A DNA stretch of 64,000 nt from Kribbella sandramycini (GCF_013131805.1 NZ_JABJRC010000006.1:310001-374000); one strand, 5' to 3'. Positions 10,948 through 19,474 are shown, numbered from the stretch's first letter. Notes: generated from the letters alone by a model not told the origin. Numbers and translations are program-made.

Positions 10948-12843
10948 ATGCCCGCGACCGGGTCACTTCGTCATGCCCGCAGGCGACGCCTCCTACCGGC
11001 CGCCGTCGCCGCCTTGCTGGTGGCCGCCGCCGGAGTCGGTTACGGCACCGCGACCGCCCCGACGGCCCAGGCCGCCGGTGAGCAGGTCAACATCTTCCTG
11101 ACCACCACGAACGACGCCGCCGGCCAGAACGTCACCCGCGGTCTGCAGCAGCAGACGCCGATCAACTTCGGCCCGGCCGGCGGTACGGCCAATCAGACGA
11201 TCACGGTCAACGAGAACACGACGTACCAGAGCTGGGAGGGCGGCGGCGCGTCGTTCGCGGACAGCTCGGCCTGGCTGCTGAACAGCAGCAACACGATCTC
11301 GGCCGCGACCCGCAACCAGGTGATGAAGGACCTGTTCGACCCGGTCAACGGGATCGGGCTGTCGTTCATCCGGAACCCGATGGGCGCCTCCGACCTGGCC
11401 CGGTTCAACTACTCCTACGACGACACCTGCTGCGACCTGAACGACTTCAGCATCAACCACGACCTGGCGGACGTGGTCCCGCTGACCAAGCAGGCCCGGC
11501 AGCTGAACCCGGCCACCAAGGTGATGGGCTCGCCGTGGAGCGCGCCGGCCTGGATGAAGGACAACAACAAGTTCACCAACCGCGGGTGGCTGAAGGCGGA
11601 GTACTACCCGATGTACGCGCAGTACTTCGTGAAGTACATCCAGCAGAACGCCGCGCAGGGCAACCCGATCGACTACGTCACCGTGCAGAACGAGCCGACC
11701 TGTTGCGGCTCGGACAACACCGGCTACGCGTCGATGAACTGGAACGGAGCGGGGCTGCTGAACTTCACCAAGAACCACCTGTTCCCGGCGTTCCGGGCGG
11801 CCGGGATCACCACCAAGGTGATGGTGCTGGACTACAACTGGGGCAACTACAACGACCTCGGCTCGGTCCCGCTGGCCGACGCCGGGCTGCGCAACGACCC
11901 GCTGTTCGGCGGGATCGCCTGGCACGGGTACGGCGGGGACGTGAACCTGCAGACGCAGATCCACAACCAGTACCCGTCGGTGAACGCGTACATGACCGAG
12001 CACTCGGGCGGCACCTGGATCCCGAACCAGCAGGTCGAGGACATGAACAACCTGATCGACTACACCCGCAACTGGGACAAGTCCTGGGTCAAGTGGGGGA
12101 TCGCGCTCGACGAGGACCACCTGCCGTTCGTCGGCGCGGGCTGCAACGTGTGCACGGGTCTGGTGACGGTACACCGTAACGACAGCCTCCGCGGGCAGGT
12201 CACCAAGAACGTCGAGTACTACACGATGGGCCACCTGACCAAGTACGTCCGGCCGGGCGCGCTGCGGATCGACTCGACCGCGAACACCTCGGTCAAGAAC
12301 GTCGCCTGGAAGAACCCGGACGGCTCCAAGGCCCTGATCGCCTTCAACAGCACCGGCAGCACGCAGTCCGTCCGGGTCAACTGGGGTTCGCAGTCCTTCA
12401 CCTACTCGCTGCCGACCAAGACCTCCGCCACCTTCACCTGGAGCGGCACCCAGAGCGGCGGCGGCACGGGCGGCCAGATCACCGGCCTGGCCGGCAAGTG
12501 CATCGACGTCGCCGGCGCCAACCCCGCCGACGGCACCGCCGTCCAGCTCTACGACTGCAACGGCTCCAACGCCCAGCAGTGGACCCGCTCCGGCAACACC
12601 CTCCAAGCCCTCGGCAAATGCCTCGACGTCACCGGCGGCGGAACCGCCGACGGCACCCGCGTCCAACTCTGGACCTGCTTCCCCGGCAGCCCCAACCAGC
12701 AATGGACCTACTCCAACAACACCCTGGTCAACCCCCAGGCCAACAAGTGCCTCGACGTCACCGGCAACAACTCGGCGAACTCCACCCCCCTCCAACTCTG
12801 GACCTGCGCCGGTAGCGCCAACCAGCGCTGGACCATTTCCTGA
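10948..12843 (+). CDS. Secreted GH30 glycosidase (beta-1,6-glucanase/glucosylceramidase-like) with ricin-type lectin domain
   Basis: 631 aa. Residues 1-43 are a long signal peptide with an Arg-rich start (HARRRRLLPAAVAALLVAAAG) ending near AQA. The GH30 TIM barrel follows (SWEGGGASFADSSAWLL, SFIRNPMGASDLA), with acid/base E249 in TVQNEP and nucleophile E351 in MTEHSGG, then the GH30 beta-side domain and a ricin B-type trefoil from about residue 505 with three KCxDV...QxW repeats. The ATG at 10948 follows AAGGGAG. GH30 members include endo-beta-1,6-glucanases acting on fungal walls; beside a GH16 enzyme this suggests fungal or algal beta-glucan breakdown. Exact specificity is inferred. Confidence 0.92.
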   Translation: MPATGSLRHARRRRLLPAAVAALLVAAAGVGYGTATAPTAQAAGEQVNIFLTTTNDAAGQNVTRGLQQQTPINFGPAGGTANQTITVNENTTYQSWEGGGASFADSSAWLLNSSNTISAATRNQVMKDLFDPVNGIGLSFIRNPMGASDLARFNYSYDDTCCDLNDFSINHDLADVVPLTKQARQLNPATKVMGSPWSAPAWMKDNNKFTNRGWLKAEYYPMYAQYFVKYIQQNAAQGNPIDYVTVQNEPTCCGSDNTGYASMNWNGAGLLNFTKNHLFPAFRAAGITTKVMVLDYNWGNYNDLGSVPLADAGLRNDPLFGGIAWHGYGGDVNLQTQIHNQYPSVNAYMTEHSGGTWIPNQQVEDMNNLIDYTRNWDKSWVKWGIALDEDHLPFVGAGCNVCTGLVTVHRNDSLRGQVTKNVEYYTMGHLTKYVRPGALRIDSTANTSVKNVAWKNPDGSKALIAFNSTGSTQSVRVNWGSQSFTYSLPTKTSATFTWSGTQSGGGTGGQITGLAGKCIDVAGANPADGTAVQLYDCNGSNAQQWTRSGNTLQALGKCLDVTGGGTADGTRVQLWTCFPGSPNQQWTYSNNTLVNPQANKCLDVTGNNSANSTPLQLWTCAGSANQRWTIS

Positions 12844-12860
12844 ACCAACCGCCCCGCCCA

Positions 12861-12890
12861 GTGCCCGCCCGGCCGCCCCCGGGCGGGCAC
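12861..12890 (+). terminator. Terminator-like hairpin after GH30 gene
   Basis: Perfect 12-bp arms GTGCCCGCCCGG (12861-12872) and CCGGGCGGGCAC (12879-12890) around a six-base loop, 17 bases after the GH30 stop. No T-tract follows, as in many actinobacterial terminators. Confidence 0.75.
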
Positions 12891-13154
12891 AGGCGTCTCC
12901 CGCCCCCGACGCCACACGGCTCCCGCCCCGGCAGCACCTCTCCCGCCTAACAGCCGGACGCAGCCACCAGCCGCCGCACCCCATGAGCCTCGCTACCTCG
13001 TGTGCCACCTCGCGCCGCCAGCTCCTACCGCCACCTCCTGCTGCCGCCCCCGGGCTCACCTTCCTCGTGCGGCGCCGCCACTCAGCCCGGCTCAAGCAGC
13101 CTGGGCGCCGTGCTGGTGGTGGTCGAGCCTGCGACCAGCCAGCGGTTGTTTGGT

Positions 13155-13235
13155 CGCCTGCCGCCTGCCGCCTGCCGCCTGCCGCCTGCCGCCTGCCGCC
13201 TACTGCTGCCGCCTGCCGCCTACTGCTGCCGGCTG
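13155..13235. repeat. Heptamer (CGCCTGC) microsatellite and 20-bp tandem unit
   Basis: About six and a half uninterrupted copies of the 7-bp unit CGCCTGC (13155-13200), followed by a tandem repeat built on TACTGCTGCCGCCTGCCGCC. The array is noncoding and probably arises by slippage. Confidence 0.8.
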
Positions 13236-13378
13236 CCTGCTGCTCGCCCCGTCCTCCGGTCTCGCCTTGCCCCTGCCGTCCGCCGGGCTCAGGTGTTCGT
13301 GCCGCTCCACTCCAGCTAGCAGCTGGTCGGTTGCTTTGGCGGTTTCAGCTGGCTGTTCGTGTGCGGTGGCGGGTGGTG

Positions 13379-13409
13379 TTGACTCTCCGGTTACCGGAGG
13401 GTGGAAGCT
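13379..13409 (+). promoter_or_regulatory. MerR-type promoter/operator of the MerR gene
   Basis: TTGACT (-35, 13379-13384) is followed by the dyad CTCCGGT-T-ACCGGAG (13385-13399), with a weak -10 position 19 bp after the -35 (13404-13409). A dyad inside a 19-bp spacer is the hallmark of MerR-family controlled promoters. Predicted transcription starts near 13416, at the ATG, so the mRNA may be leaderless. Autoregulation is inferred. Confidence 0.75.
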
Positions 13410-13415
13410 CTTCTC

Positions 13416-14237
13416 ATGACGGCAACGGTGTCGGTGGGGGAGTTCTCCCGGATGACGAACCTCAGTGTGAAGACGTTGCACCACTATCACGAGATCGGGT
13501 TGCTGGCTCCGGTGGCGGTGGACGCTTCGTCGGGGTATCGGCGGTACGGGACGGAGCAGGTGGGGGTGGCGCTGCTGATCCGGCGGTTGCGGGATCTGCG
13601 GATGCCGATCCCGGATGTGCGGGCCGTGGTGCTTGCGGGGGACGAGGGGGCGCGGGAGGAGACGTTGCGCGCGCACCTGGAGCGGATGGAGCGCGAGTTG
13701 CAGGTGACGCGCGAGGTGGTCACCTCGTTGCGCGGGCTGCTGACGGATGCGAGCGAGCCGTTGCAGGTCGAGTACCGGTACATCCCGCCGTTCCGGGCGT
13801 ACGGCGTCCGCGATCACGTCGAACGGGAGCAGATCGGGCCGTGGTGCGTGGATGCGTTCGGCCGGTTGAACGGCGTGGCGGCGGCGTACGACATTCGGGC
13901 GACGTCGGGAGCGACGTACGGCGACGAGTTCTTCACCGAGGACGCCGGTGCGGTGGTCGCGTTCCTGCCGGTCGCGCCGACGCAGGAGCCGGCTGACGGG
14001 TTCGAGCTGGTCGACCTGCCTGGCGGGTACTTCGCGATCGGCGTCCACGCGGGCCCGATGGCCGACTTCGACCGCACGTACGGCGCCCTCGGCGCCCACG
14101 TCGCCGAACACTGCACCGTCGCGCCCGGCCCGATCCGCGAGCTGTACGTCGTCGCCCCGGGAGACACCCCGGACGAGTCGAGCTACCGAACCGAAGTCTG
14201 CTGGCCGATCCAGCAACTCCCTGTACCGAAAGGCTGA
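13416..14237 (+). CDS. MerR family transcriptional regulator with GyrI-like effector domain
   Basis: 273 aa. N-terminal MerR winged helix (SVGEFSRMTNLSVKTLHHYHEIGLLAPVAVD...GYRRYG), a coiled-coil dimer helix (about 85-115), and a C-terminal GyrI-like/effector-binding domain of the BmrR/TipA-S type (VEYRYIPPFRAYGVRDHV ... GGYFAIGVHAGP...YGALGAHVAEH). Proteins of this type bind small lipophilic or drug-like ligands. ATG 13416 is chosen over GTG 13401 because it sits at the predicted transcription start and the GTG directly abuts the GGAGG. It is cotranscribed with a VOC protein three bases downstream. Confidence 0.9.
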   Translation: MTATVSVGEFSRMTNLSVKTLHHYHEIGLLAPVAVDASSGYRRYGTEQVGVALLIRRLRDLRMPIPDVRAVVLAGDEGAREETLRAHLERMERELQVTREVVTSLRGLLTDASEPLQVEYRYIPPFRAYGVRDHVEREQIGPWCVDAFGRLNGVAAAYDIRATSGATYGDEFFTEDAGAVVAFLPVAPTQEPADGFELVDLPGGYFAIGVHAGPMADFDRTYGALGAHVAEHCTVAPGPIRELYVVAPGDTPDESSYRTEVCWPIQQLPVPKG

Positions 14238-14240
14238 ACC

Positions 14241-14594
14241 ATGTCCATCACCCTCGAGAACATCACCTTCGACTGCGCCGACGCGGCCACCCTGGCCGCC
14301 TTCTGGGCCGGCGTCCTCGCAACAGAAGTCGACCCCGACGCCAGCCCCTTCTTCGCCACCGTCAACCGCACCGCCGACACCCCCACCTTCATGTTCCTCC
14401 AGGTCCCCGAACCGCGCACCACCAAGAACCGCCTCCACGTAGACCTCGCCACCCCCAACTGGCCCGCCGAAGTAGACCGCCTCATCTCCCTCGGCGCCAA
14501 ACGCCACGACGAACACAACGAATACGGCACCCACTGGATCACCCTCGCCGACCCCGAAGGCAACCTCTTCGACCTAGCCGAGGTTCACGCCTAG
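14241..14594 (+). CDS. VOC family protein (glyoxalase/bleomycin-resistance fold)
   Basis: 117 aa vicinal-oxygen-chelate protein (single glyoxalase-like domain: ITLENITFDCADAATLAAFWAGVLA at the start, ADPEGNLFDLAEV at the end). Members of this branch bind or modify small hydrophobic compounds; the actual function is unknown. It follows the MerR gene by three bases, so it is probably induced by the same ligand. Confidence 0.88.
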   Translation: MSITLENITFDCADAATLAAFWAGVLATEVDPDASPFFATVNRTADTPTFMFLQVPEPRTTKNRLHVDLATPNWPAEVDRLISLGAKRHDEHNEYGTHWITLADPEGNLFDLAEVHA

Positions 14595-14730
14595 AACCGC
14601 TCCTCGATCCAGCCCACCACGTACTCGACCAGCTCCCGCCCTGGAAACAGGTGACACTCGGCGCCGAACGGCTCGAACCGCCGGATCGAACGCCGGCAAC
14701 CGCCCGAATCGGCGTACCGACGAACGGGTA
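14595..14730 (-). pseudogene. Possible decayed gene remnant (C-terminal fragment)
   Basis: On the minus strand the frame ending with TAG at 14595-14597 gives a plausible protein C-terminus (RRFEPFGAECHLFPGREL, then VEYVVGWIEERF). Upstream the sense breaks down and would need frameshifts, and no start or ribosome-binding site is visible. I do not recognise the family. It may be a truncated gene, or chance. Confidence 0.3.
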
Positions 14731-14948
14731 GTAGCAGCCGCCCACGCCACCATCAGCCCCGCGTCACGAGGCACACCCCGCCACGGCGCCAACCTCTACC
14801 CGTTCATCGGCCCGGCGACCCATTTCCTGGGCCGGCCCGCGAACCTGCGCTCGCCCCGCGTCGCCGCGTGGGTGGACCCGGCAACCAATGGGTGGGCCAG
14901 CCGCAGGCAGTTGGCCCACCCGCCCGCTGCCTGGCCGGCCCAGCAAAC

Positions 14949-15060
14949 GGTGGTGTGGGCGGGCCCAGGAGACGGTGGTGTGGGCGGGCCCAGGAGACGG
15001 TGGTGTGGGCGGGCCCAGGAGACGGTGGTGTGGGCGGGCCCGGCAGACGGTGGTGTGGGT
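14949..15060. repeat. 25-bp minisatellite, about 4.5 copies
   Basis: Unit begins GGTGGTGTGGGCGGGCCCAG and is 25 bp long. Copies 14949-14973, 14974-14998 and 14999-15023 are identical; copy 15024-15048 has two changes; a partial fifth copy ends near 15060. There are no spacers, so it is not CRISPR. Confidence 0.9.
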
Positions 15061-15210
15061 CGGACCAGTAGGCGGTGGCGGCTGCGGACCCGGGGAGGTG
15101 GGGTGAGGGTTGTTGGCCGGCTTGAGGGACAGGAGGTGGTCGTCGGGATGGGGGCTGCTGGGTGGCGGTCGACGCTTGGGTGGGTGACTGGAGGGGGAGT
15201 ACCTCCTGTC

Positions 15211-15942
15211 CTACGTGCTGGGGCGAGAGGCGACCAGGGACTGGTTGTGGGCGTCGCCGCCTTCGGTGTAAGTCGAGCGCCAGACCGGGGTTTGGTGGTT
15301 GGTGGTGTGGAGGTGGGTTAGGGCGGTGGTGAGGAGGGCGTGGAGGGTGAAGGAGTTGAGGATGGTGGAGGCGCCGGCGGTGGGGGTGGGGCCTACTTGG
15401 AGGAGGGCGTCGGCGGTGGGGACGTGGGTGTTGATGTGGATGTCGGCGAGGTCGGCCAGGTGGGTGGTGGTGGCTCGGGCGGGGTGGGTGGCGGGGAGGT
15501 GGGCGGTTGCGGCGGGGGAGGTCAGGGCGATGACGGTCGCGCCGAGGGAGTGGGCGGTGCGGGCGGCGGTGATGGTTGCCGCGTTGATACCGAAGGCGTT
15601 GATGATGATGAGCGGGTCGCCGGGGGAGAGGCCGGAGGCGGTGATGAGGTCGGCGCCGTGGTTGGGGGTGCGTTCGGCGGCGGTGGAGTTGAGGGCGCCG
15701 GCGGCGAGGGTGGTGCTGGGGTCGGTGATCGGGACGAGGTTGGCCGGGCAGCCGGCGCGGTAGACGACATCCTGGACGGCGATGGCCGAGTGCGCACCGG
15801 GGCCGTAGAGGTAGACCTGGCCGCCGCGGCGGAACTGATCGGCGACGACGGCCGCGGCTCGCTCGATCGCGGCCGCTTCGTCGCGCGCCAGATCGGTGAT
15901 TGCCTGGGTGAGGCGGACGGCGTACTCGGTCAGTGCGGTCAT
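15211..15942 (-). CDS. SIS-domain sugar isomerase-like protein (UPF0309 type)
   Basis: 243 aa with a single SIS phosphosugar-binding domain (GGQVYLYGPGAHSAIAVQDVVYRAG; later PGDPLIIINAFGINAATI). This form resembles the UPF0309 'sugar isomerase domain' proteins found with amino-sugar genes. The ATG at 15942 overlaps the nagA stop as ATGA; an alternative ATG at 15954 would add four residues. It is the last gene of the GH3-nagB-nagA operon. It may process or sense an amino-sugar phosphate. It is too short and lacks the features of full-length GlmS; MurQ-type etherase is possible but not shown. Confidence 0.82.
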   Translation of the reverse strand: MTALTEYAVRLTQAITDLARDEAAAIERAAAVVADQFRRGGQVYLYGPGAHSAIAVQDVVYRAGCPANLVPITDPSTTLAAGALNSTAAERTPNHGADLITASGLSPGDPLIIINAFGINAATITAARTAHSLGATVIALTSPAATAHLPATHPARATTTHLADLADIHINTHVPTADALLQVGPTPTAGASTILNSFTLHALLTTALTHLHTTNHQTPVWRSTYTEGGDAHNQSLVASRPST

Positions 15943-17084
15943 CGGTGGATCCATTCCCCCGCGCGCAGGGTGGCGGCAACGGTGAGCGCGGGAGTAAGCA
16001 CGGTGAGATCGGCGTCGTACGCCGCCGCCAGGCGACCCTTGCGATCACCGAGGCCGAGGACTCGGGCCGGGCGGGTGCTGGTGGCGGCGACGGCTTCGGG
16101 GAGTGGCCAGCCGAGGGTTTGGTGCAGGTGGCGGAGCATGCCGTCGAGCGGTGTCGTGCTGCCGCCGAAGGCGTCCTGGCCGACGACCATACCGACGCCG
16201 GAGGCGACCTCGCAGTCGATGACGCCGAGCCGGTAGCGGTACCCCTCGGGCATCCCCGCGCCGGCGGTGGCGTCGGAGACGACGACGAGCCGATCGCCCA
16301 GGCAGCGACGGGCGATCTCGATCAGCGCCGGTGGGAGATGGTGGCCGTCAGCAATGATCTCGCCGATCAAGTGGTTGGAGGCGAGCGACTCCTCAAGCAG
16401 GCCAGGGACGCGCCATGGACCTTCCCGAACGAGGGCCGACTGACAGCTCCAGAGATGTGTCAGATGGGACAGCCCGCTGGCGACGGCCGCGGCGAGCTCG
16501 GGGCCACGCGCCTCGCTGTGGCCCGCCGCGACGACCACACCGGCGTCGGTGAGTCGGCGGACGAAAGCCGGTATGCCGTCGAGCTCGGGCGCGACGGTGA
16601 CCATCCGGACCAAGTTGCCACGGGCAAGTAGTCGATCGGCCTCGCCCGCGCTGGGCGGACGGAGGGCGGCCGGATCGTGGGCGCCGCACTGCGAGACGGC
16701 CAGGTAGGGCCCTTCGAGGTGGACGCCGAACAGCCCGGCGCCGACGCTGTCGGACAACGCATCCAGCTGTCGATCGAGCTCCTCGGGGTGGGCCGAGACC
16801 AGGGAGGCCTGCATCGTGGTGACGCCGTGCCGGGCATGGAAGGCGAGGATCTCCCGGTGCGCGGCGGGGTCGGGGGTGTCGAAGGAGTGGCCGCCGCCAC
16901 CGTGGACATGCAGGTCGATCAGGCCGGGGACGACGATGTGGCCGGTCAGATCGACGACATCCGCGGCTGGGCGGACGGCGTCCGTCGAGACGATCGCCTC
17001 GATCCGGCCATCGCGGACGACGAGCGCGGCGCCGTCGACGAGCTGGTCGTCGACGACGAGGCTCGCGCCGGTGAGGGTCGTCAT
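15939..17084 (-). CDS. nagA: N-acetylglucosamine-6-phosphate deacetylase
   Basis: 381 aa amidohydrolase converting GlcNAc-6-P to GlcN-6-P and acetate in the cytoplasm. Signature segments: LIDLHVHGGGGHSFDT, VHLEGPYLA (metal-binding Glu), AAGHSEA and SHLTHLW (metal-binding His residues), and VVSDATAGAGMPEG (catalytic Asp). Length matches the family. It overlaps nagB upstream and the SIS gene downstream, each by four bases. Confidence 0.94.
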   Translation of the reverse strand: MTTLTGASLVVDDQLVDGAALVVRDGRIEAIVSTDAVRPAADVVDLTGHIVVPGLIDLHVHGGGGHSFDTPDPAAHREILAFHARHGVTTMQASLVSAHPEELDRQLDALSDSVGAGLFGVHLEGPYLAVSQCGAHDPAALRPPSAGEADRLLARGNLVRMVTVAPELDGIPAFVRRLTDAGVVVAAGHSEARGPELAAAVASGLSHLTHLWSCQSALVREGPWRVPGLLEESLASNHLIGEIIADGHHLPPALIEIARRCLGDRLVVVSDATAGAGMPEGYRYRLGVIDCEVASGVGMVVGQDAFGGSTTPLDGMLRHLHQTLGWPLPEAVAATSTRPARVLGLGDRKGRLAAAYDADLTVLTPALTVAATLRAGEWIHR

Positions 17085-17833
17085 CCGCGCGGGTCGGATT
17101 CGGTGTCGAGGAAGAGGCGGACGCGGGCGTGGGTGCGGAGCGCCGTACCGGGGTGGTGCGGGCCGATCGGTTGGGTCAGCGTGTCCCGGACGGCTTGGCG
17201 TTTCGGCGCGCCGGGGACGGAGGCGATCACGTCGCGGGTGTTCAGCAGGCGGGGGATGGTGACGGTGACGGCGTGCGTCGGGACGTCGTCGAAGTGGGCG
17301 AAGTGCCCCTCGTCGACCTGCTGGCGACGGCTGGTGTCGTCGAGGGCGACCACCTTCGCGGCGCGCGGGTCGGCGAGGTCGGCGGGCGGGTCGTTGAACG
17401 CGAGGTGGCCGTTGACGCCGAGGCCGAGCAGGACGACGTCGAACGGAGCGTCACCCATCAGCTGCTCGTACTTCCGGGCCGCGGTTTCGGGGTCGTTGCC
17501 GGGGGCCACGGGGTGGAAGGTTGCCTGGGGCACCTGGTCGAGGAAGGTGCGGTGCAGCCAGGCGCCGAAGGCCTGGGGTGCGGTCGGTGCCAGACCGACG
17601 TACTCGTCCATGTGGAAGAACTCGACGCGGCTCCAGTCGAGGTCGGGCTGGGCCGCGAGCGCGGTCAGCGTCTCGGCCTGACTCGGCGCGGCGGCCAGCA
17701 TCACCCGCGCGCCCGACGTCCATTCGATCGCCTCGCGGATCCGCTCGCCGGCCCAGGCCGCGGCCGCCCGGCCGAGCGCGGCCCGGGTCGGGTAGGTGCT
17801 GATCTGCGGGGCGTGGTCGATGCCGACGGTCAT
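17081..17833 (-). CDS. nagB: Glucosamine-6-phosphate deaminase
   Basis: 250 aa enzyme converting GlcN-6-P to fructose-6-P and ammonia, linking the amino-sugar pathway to glycolysis. The FHMDEYVGL motif (D76/E77; E. coli NagB has FNMDEYVGL) and GLGVNGHLAFNDP are diagnostic and separate it from 6-phosphogluconolactonase. The ATG at 17833 overlaps the GH3 stop as ATGA; a longer frame to 17860 lies inside the GH3 gene. Confidence 0.93.
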   Translation of the reverse strand: MTVGIDHAPQISTYPTRAALGRAAAAWAGERIREAIEWTSGARVMLAAAPSQAETLTALAAQPDLDWSRVEFFHMDEYVGLAPTAPQAFGAWLHRTFLDQVPQATFHPVAPGNDPETAARKYEQLMGDAPFDVVLLGLGVNGHLAFNDPPADLADPRAAKVVALDDTSRRQQVDEGHFAHFDDVPTHAVTVTIPRLLNTRDVIASVPGAPKRQAVRDTLTQPIGPHHPGTALRTHARVRLFLDTESDPRG

Positions 17834-19365
17834 GCGTTCTCCTCTGCGGTCTTCGGGCACAGTACGTCGAGGGCCGCGTGGACGGCGGCGTCGGTGACGA
17901 TCTCGAAGGCGTCCATCGCGGGGACGCTCACCACCCGCTCACCCACATCACCGAAGCTCTCCGCGGCCAGCGTCGAGTTCACCACCACCGCGGCGCACCG
18001 CACACCGGCCGTCACCGCGGCCACCTCCTTCCACTGCTGCCCCGCGGACGTCGGGCCCCACCCGAACACCGGAATCACCCGAGCCGCCGGGTGCTCGGCC
18101 TGCACCCGCTCCAACAACCCTTCCGCGAGTTGCTCGGTTACCAGCTCCAACCGCAACCCCCGCTCCACCCCAACCGCGTGGATCCGCCTGGCCAACGCCG
18201 AATCCCCAACCACCACATACCTCTCGGCTGGCTCCAGCACTGCAGTACCCAAGACATCAACCGTCTTGGCTCGGGCGGGGTCCTGCCACGGGGTGGGGGT
18301 GTCGAGGGGGGTGGGGTCTGGTTGGTGCAGGCCTACTGCGGTGCGGGCTTGGAGTAGGCGGCGGGTGGTGGGGGTCAGGGAGGTGGGGGTGAGGGTGGTG
18401 AGGAGGGAATTGAGGATGGGTTCCAGGGCGGCGGCGGGGGTTTTGATGTTGGCTACGTCGGCGCCGGCGGCGAGGGCTTGGTGGGCGGCGGCGGTGGGGG
18501 TGTGGTGGCGGGCGATGGCTTTCATGTGGAGGGCGTCGGTGATGATGAGGCCGGTGAAGCCCAGGTGGTCGCGGAGCCAGGTGCGGTTGACGAGGGGGGA
18601 GAGGCTGGCGGGGGTGTCGACGCCGAGGGTGGGGTAGGCGATGTGGGCGACCATGATGGTGGCGACGCCGGCGGCCACGGCGTCGGCGAACGGGGGGAGG
18701 TGGGTGGCGTCGTGGTCGGCTTGGGTGCGGTTGATGACCGGCTGGTCGAGGTGGCTGTCGATGCTGCTGTCGCCGTGGCCGGGGAAGTGCTTGGCCGTGG
18801 CCAGTACGCCGTTGTCCTGGTAGCCGCGGATCTGGGCGGCGCCTAGTAAGCCGGTCTCACGCGCCGGGACGCCGTACGCGCGGACGCCGAGAATCGGGTC
18901 GTCGGGGACGCTGACCACGTCGATACAGGGGCTGAACGTCCAGTGGTAGCCCGCCGCGCGCGCTTCGAGCGCGGTGGCCGCGGCGACGCGGTAGGCCAGC
19001 TCGGAGTCCCCGGAGATGCCGATCCCGCGGGGGTAGGGGAAGTGCGTGCCGCTGCGGCGCAGCGAGTACATGATGCCCGCCTCGAGATTCCCGCTGATCA
19101 GCGCGGGCGGGACGCCGGCGTCCGCGCAGATCTCCACCACAGCGTCGTGGTACCGCCGCGCGGCCGAGGCCGTCATCCCGGTGACGCTGTGCAGGGTGCC
19201 GACGCCGAGCTCCAGCGCCCGGCGCGTCGCCGCGTCGGGGAGACCGTCCGGACCGACGCCGGGCAGCACCAGCAAGCTCTGCGCGATCTGCTGGGCCGGG
19301 GTCAGCCGACCGAGCCAGTCGTCCACCCAGCGGTCGGCGGCGGGATCGCTCAGCGGTGCGGGCAT
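17830..19365 (-). CDS. GH3 family beta-N-acetylhexosaminidase (NagZ-like)
   Basis: 511 aa. The GH3 catalytic TIM barrel (about 1-330) carries KHFPGHGDSSIDSH, containing the Asp-His-type general acid motif of the N-acetylglucosaminidase branch, and GLIITDALHM with the nucleophile Asp. A C-terminal alpha/beta domain follows. No signal peptide, so it cleaves imported chito- or muro-oligosaccharides to GlcNAc. Some actinobacterial members of this branch are GlcNAc phosphorylases; sequence alone does not settle that. First gene of the minus-strand operon; one copy of the 16-bp repeat lies 13 bases upstream of the start. Confidence 0.9.
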   Translation of the reverse strand: MPAPLSDPAADRWVDDWLGRLTPAQQIAQSLLVLPGVGPDGLPDAATRRALELGVGTLHSVTGMTASAARRYHDAVVEICADAGVPPALISGNLEAGIMYSLRRSGTHFPYPRGIGISGDSELAYRVAAATALEARAAGYHWTFSPCIDVVSVPDDPILGVRAYGVPARETGLLGAAQIRGYQDNGVLATAKHFPGHGDSSIDSHLDQPVINRTQADHDATHLPPFADAVAAGVATIMVAHIAYPTLGVDTPASLSPLVNRTWLRDHLGFTGLIITDALHMKAIARHHTPTAAAHQALAAGADVANIKTPAAALEPILNSLLTTLTPTSLTPTTRRLLQARTAVGLHQPDPTPLDTPTPWQDPARAKTVDVLGTAVLEPAERYVVVGDSALARRIHAVGVERGLRLELVTEQLAEGLLERVQAEHPAARVIPVFGWGPTSAGQQWKEVAAVTAGVRCAAVVVNSTLAAESFGDVGERVVSVPAMDAFEIVTDAAVHAALDVLCPKTAEENA

Positions 19366-19377
19366 TCGATCACCTCG

Positions 19378-19393
19378 TGTCAAAGGTTTGCAC
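19378..19393. promoter_or_regulatory. Operator-like repeat copy 1 (amino-sugar locus)
   Basis: TGTCAAAGGTTTGCAC with the inner inverted repeat CAAA-GG-TTTG. Identical to the copy at 19475-19490. It lies 13 bases upstream of the GH3 start codon, well placed to block that transcript. Confidence 0.75.
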
Positions 19394-19474
19394 GGAATCG
19401 CGATCACGGAATGAATTCATCAGCAAGTTTCCGTTGACCACCGGGGATCACGAGCCTACTGTACGGCTACGGTT

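Larger units (their letters stand above)
12844..13415. other. Poorly coding intergenic region with hairpin and simple repeats
   Basis: 572 bases without a convincing gene. It holds the GH30 terminator hairpin, a low-complexity C-rich stretch, a heptamer repeat (13155-13235) and, at its right end, the MerR-type promoter. Reading frames crossing it have no recognisable domain and are dominated by repeat-encoded residues. Confidence 0.6.
14595..15210. other. Intergenic region with minisatellite and possible remnant
   Basis: 616 bases between the convergent VOC and SIS genes. It contains the possible remnant above at its left end, a 25-bp minisatellite, and G-rich low-complexity sequence (15060-15200). 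Frames running through it code only repetitive Gly/Pro/Trp-rich peptides and are not credible genes. Confidence 0.6.

Noticed and set aside
10993..13095. 700-residue frame on the minus strand opposite GH30
   Set aside because: It is an antisense shadow of the GH30 coding strand in high-GC DNA. It has no domain, and GH30 shows catalytic motifs and a signal peptide.
13200..14534. Long minus-strand frame opposite the MerR and VOC genes
   Set aside because: Antisense shadow; both plus-strand genes carry recognisable domains.
14949..15060. CRISPR array
   Set aside because: The 25-bp units touch each other with no spacers, and no cas genes are present.
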